Positions 62,541 to 64,000 of a stretch of 64,000 nt of DNA are shown here, in pieces (position 1 is the stretch's first letter; each line of letters begins with the position of its first letter). The stretch lies in assembly GCA_031549345.1 (NCBI GenBank), contig JAVBPY010000003.1, positions 310,001 to 374,000 of the forward strand, given 5' to 3'. This DNA comes from CASFRF01 sp031549345 (GTDB lineage Bacteria > Verrucomicrobiota > Lentisphaeria > Victivallales > Victivallaceae). The notes below the pieces were generated by a model. That model was not told where the DNA came from, made no database searches, and saw nothing but the letters and a program-made list of their open reading frames with translations. The position numbers were made by a program, and so were the translations under genes.

Positions 62541-62568
62541 ACTATACCGCATCTTTTTTGTAAGTCAA
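62541..62568 (-). promoter_or_regulatory. Promoter of the FkbM methyltransferase gene
   Basis: Minus strand TTGACT (62563-62568), a 16-base spacer and TATAGT (62541-62546). Confidence 0.72.
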
Positions 62569-62653
62569 TGGAGAAATGCATGAAATGTTATTAAAAATAA
62601 ATTTCATACTTCATTTTTTATCGAAGCGGAGGGACGGGATGCGGTTCGAATTC

Positions 62654-64000
62654 TTACACGTTGGAGTTGGAGCGGTCGTAATTCCGGTAGCTGATGGCCT
62701 CGAAGAGGTGGTTGTCGCCGATCTCCGTCGCACCCGCGAGGTCGGCGATGGTTCTGGCGACTTTCAGGATGCGGTCGTAGGCGCGCGGGCTCAGCTTGAG
62801 GCGGGTGATCGCCTGACGCAAAAGCGCCTGGCTGGAGGCCGAAAGGCGGCAGTGCTGCTGCAAATCGCGCCCCGTCATATGCGCGTTGGCGTGGAAGGGA
62901 CGCGCCCTGAAGCGCTCCTGCTGAATCTTCCGCGCCGTAATCACCCGTTCGCGGATCACCGCCGAGGATTCGCCATCGGGCGCTTTCAGGAGCTCGTCAT
63001 GCGTAAGCTGCCGGACCTCCACATGCAGATCGATGCGGTCCAGCAACGGCCCGGAAATCTTCTTCTGATACCGCTGTTTTTCCACGGCCTTGCAGGTGCA
63101 GCCAAGGTCGTATTCCCCCCGGCCGCAGGGACAGGGGTTCATCGCCGCAATCAGAATGAACTTCGCCGGGAATACGCAATTTCCATTTGCGCGGGAAATC
63201 GAAATGTTTCCCGATTCCAACGGCTGGCGCAACACCTCCAGCACATGGCGTTTGAATTCGGGGAACTCGTCGAGGAACAATACCCCGTTGTGCGCCTTGC
63301 TGATATCCCCGGGGGCCGGATTTTTGCCGCCGCCGATCAAGCCCACGTCGCTCGCCGTATGGTGCGGCGCAACAAAGGGGCGGCGGTTCACCAAAGGCCG
63401 CCCCGGCTCCAACAACCCCAGCACGCTGTGAATACGGCTGGTTTCCAAGGTTTCTTCCAGCGTCATAGGCGGAAGAATGCCCGGCAAACAGCTCGCCGTT
63501 AGGGATTTTCCTGTCCCCGGCGGACCGGCCAACAAAGAATTATGGCTCCCCGCCGCAACAATCTCCATCGCGCGTTTGGCCTGGGCCTGGCCCTTGATTT
63601 CGCCGAAATCGGGCTGGCGCAAATCATAGGATTCGTCGGTGTCGATGACGGCTTGATAAGGAAGCGGGGGCTTGCCCTGAAAATAATCCACCGCATCCTG
63701 CAGCGTATTCAACGGAAAAACAGGAATATCCCCCGCCGCCAGCGCGGCCTCCGGGGCGTTGGCCGCAGGAACCAGCAGCGCTTCGATCTGTTTTTCCTCC
63801 CGCATCCGCAACGCAATCGGCAGCACGCCGCGCACGGGGCGAATGGCGCTGTCGAGTGCAAGTTCACCCACCGAGGCCGTGATTGCGAGTTTCTGCCGGT
63901 CGATGGCGCCGGAGGCCGCCAGCATCACAAGCGCAATGGGTAAATCGAACGCCGCACCCTCCTTTTTCAGATCGGCCGGGGCGAGGTTGATGACGGTGTT
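62654..64000 (-). CDS. comM: ComM/YifB-family Mg-chelatase-like AAA ATPase (N-terminus outside window)
   Basis: The frame is open to the window end, which encodes NTVINLAPADLKKEGAAFDLPIALVML, part of the N-terminal Lon-like domain. The AAA module has Walker A GPPGTGKS, Walker B GVLFLDEFPEF and sensor MNPCPCGRGEYDLGCTC. The C-terminal Mg-chelatase domain ends with SPRAYDRILKVARTIADLAG. ComM is a branch-migration helicase that helps integrate transforming DNA. With comEC at 14869-17073 it supports natural transformation in this organism. Gene truncated at the window edge. Confidence 0.94.
   Translation of the reverse strand, partial: NTVINLAPADLKKEGAAFDLPIALVMLAASGAIDRQKLAITASVGELALDSAIRPVRGVLPIALRMREEKQIEALLVPAANAPEAALAAGDIPVFPLNTLQDAVDYFQGKPPLPYQAVIDTDESYDLRQPDFGEIKGQAQAKRAMEIVAAGSHNSLLAGPPGTGKSLTASCLPGILPPMTLEETLETSRIHSVLGLLEPGRPLVNRRPFVAPHHTASDVGLIGGGKNPAPGDISKAHNGVLFLDEFPEFKRHVLEVLRQPLESGNISISRANGNCVFPAKFILIAAMNPCPCGRGEYDLGCTCKAVEKQRYQKKISGPLLDRIDLHVEVRQLTHDELLKAPDGESSAVIRERVITARKIQQERFRARPFHANAHMTGRDLQQHCRLSASSQALLRQAITRLKLSPRAYDRILKVARTIADLAGATEIGDNHLFEAISYRNYDRSNSNV

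Noticed and set aside
1..64000. CRISPR arrays, rRNA genes and insertion sequences with transposase
   Set aside because: Looked for regular repeats, 16S/23S/5S signatures and transposase motifs; none seen.

Overview
The window reads as ordinary chromosome of a GC-rich, diderm, anaerobic, carbohydrate-degrading bacterium. LpxA, an LPS-type sugar kinase, several lipobox proteins and a lipocalin show an outer membrane. NrdD/NrdG and a flavodoxin-family quinone reductase suggest anaerobic life. GH39-like and GH38 enzymes plus a PfkB kinase suggest glycan use. A family of secreted proteins resembling an accessory domain of sialate O-acetylesterases, together with the gene mix, points to the PVC superphylum, perhaps Lentisphaerota/Victivallales. 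That placement is inference; no rRNA is present. Many promoters fit a TTGNNN-(16-17)-TATAGT/TATATT pattern, and many operon genes overlap by 4 bases (ATGA).

Layout. 1-4.2 kb: the end of a GH39-like xylosidase, an OlsB-like acyltransferase, and nrdD-nrdG on the minus strand behind NrdR-box-like sites. 4.4-8.3 kb: a large secreted ThuA/PHP-like protein and a small lipoprotein. 8.3-10.1 kb: a hairpin-rich non-coding stretch, a Sel1 lipoprotein and a 138-bp MITE-like inverted repeat. 10.1-13.6 kb (minus): oppD-like, TPR protein, mutL. 13.7-21.4 kb (plus): fabB-like, comEC, a GT4 glycosyltransferase, class II aldolase, polyprenyl synthase, ddh. 21.5-24.5 kb: four tandem paralogous secreted proteins. 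24.7-33.2 kb: a WrbA-like flavoprotein, then on the minus strand PfkB kinase, Fe-ADH, rnc, LPS kinase, a LeuB-like dehydrogenase and GH38 mannosidase. 33.3-42.2 kb (plus): lpxA, gpmI, and a tightly packed dnaE, HTH-like, M50 peptidase, xseA, DUF1835-like group.

42.3-44.4 kb: an initiator tRNA, then an AT-rich segment with a Ser/Thr protein kinase, the only part that looks recently acquired. 44.6-50.8 kb: isochorismatase-type hydrolase, PNPOx-like protein, lipocalin, a four-domain CoADR-rhodanese-TusA-DsrE fusion, and a GT87-like membrane protein with a Sel1 tail. 50.8-55.8 kb (minus): an HlyD / fused double-ATPase ABC-2 / ABC-2 permease exporter operon. 55.9-57.2 kb: a methyltransferase and a hexapeptide acetyltransferase.

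57.2-60.7 kb is the most interesting region. A near-consensus promoter and strong ribosome-binding site precede a 14-codon ORF ending in TGA, in frame with the following rtcB2-type RNA ligase gene. That gene overlaps prfH by 4 bases, and a second, different rtcB lies convergent just beyond. This is an rRNA-repair and ribosome-rescue module with a possible translational sensor in its leader. 60.8-64 kb: a pyrimidine-dimer-glycosylase-family protein, a DUF3574-like lipoprotein, an FkbM methyltransferase, and the C-terminal part of a ComM/YifB ATPase cut by the window end.
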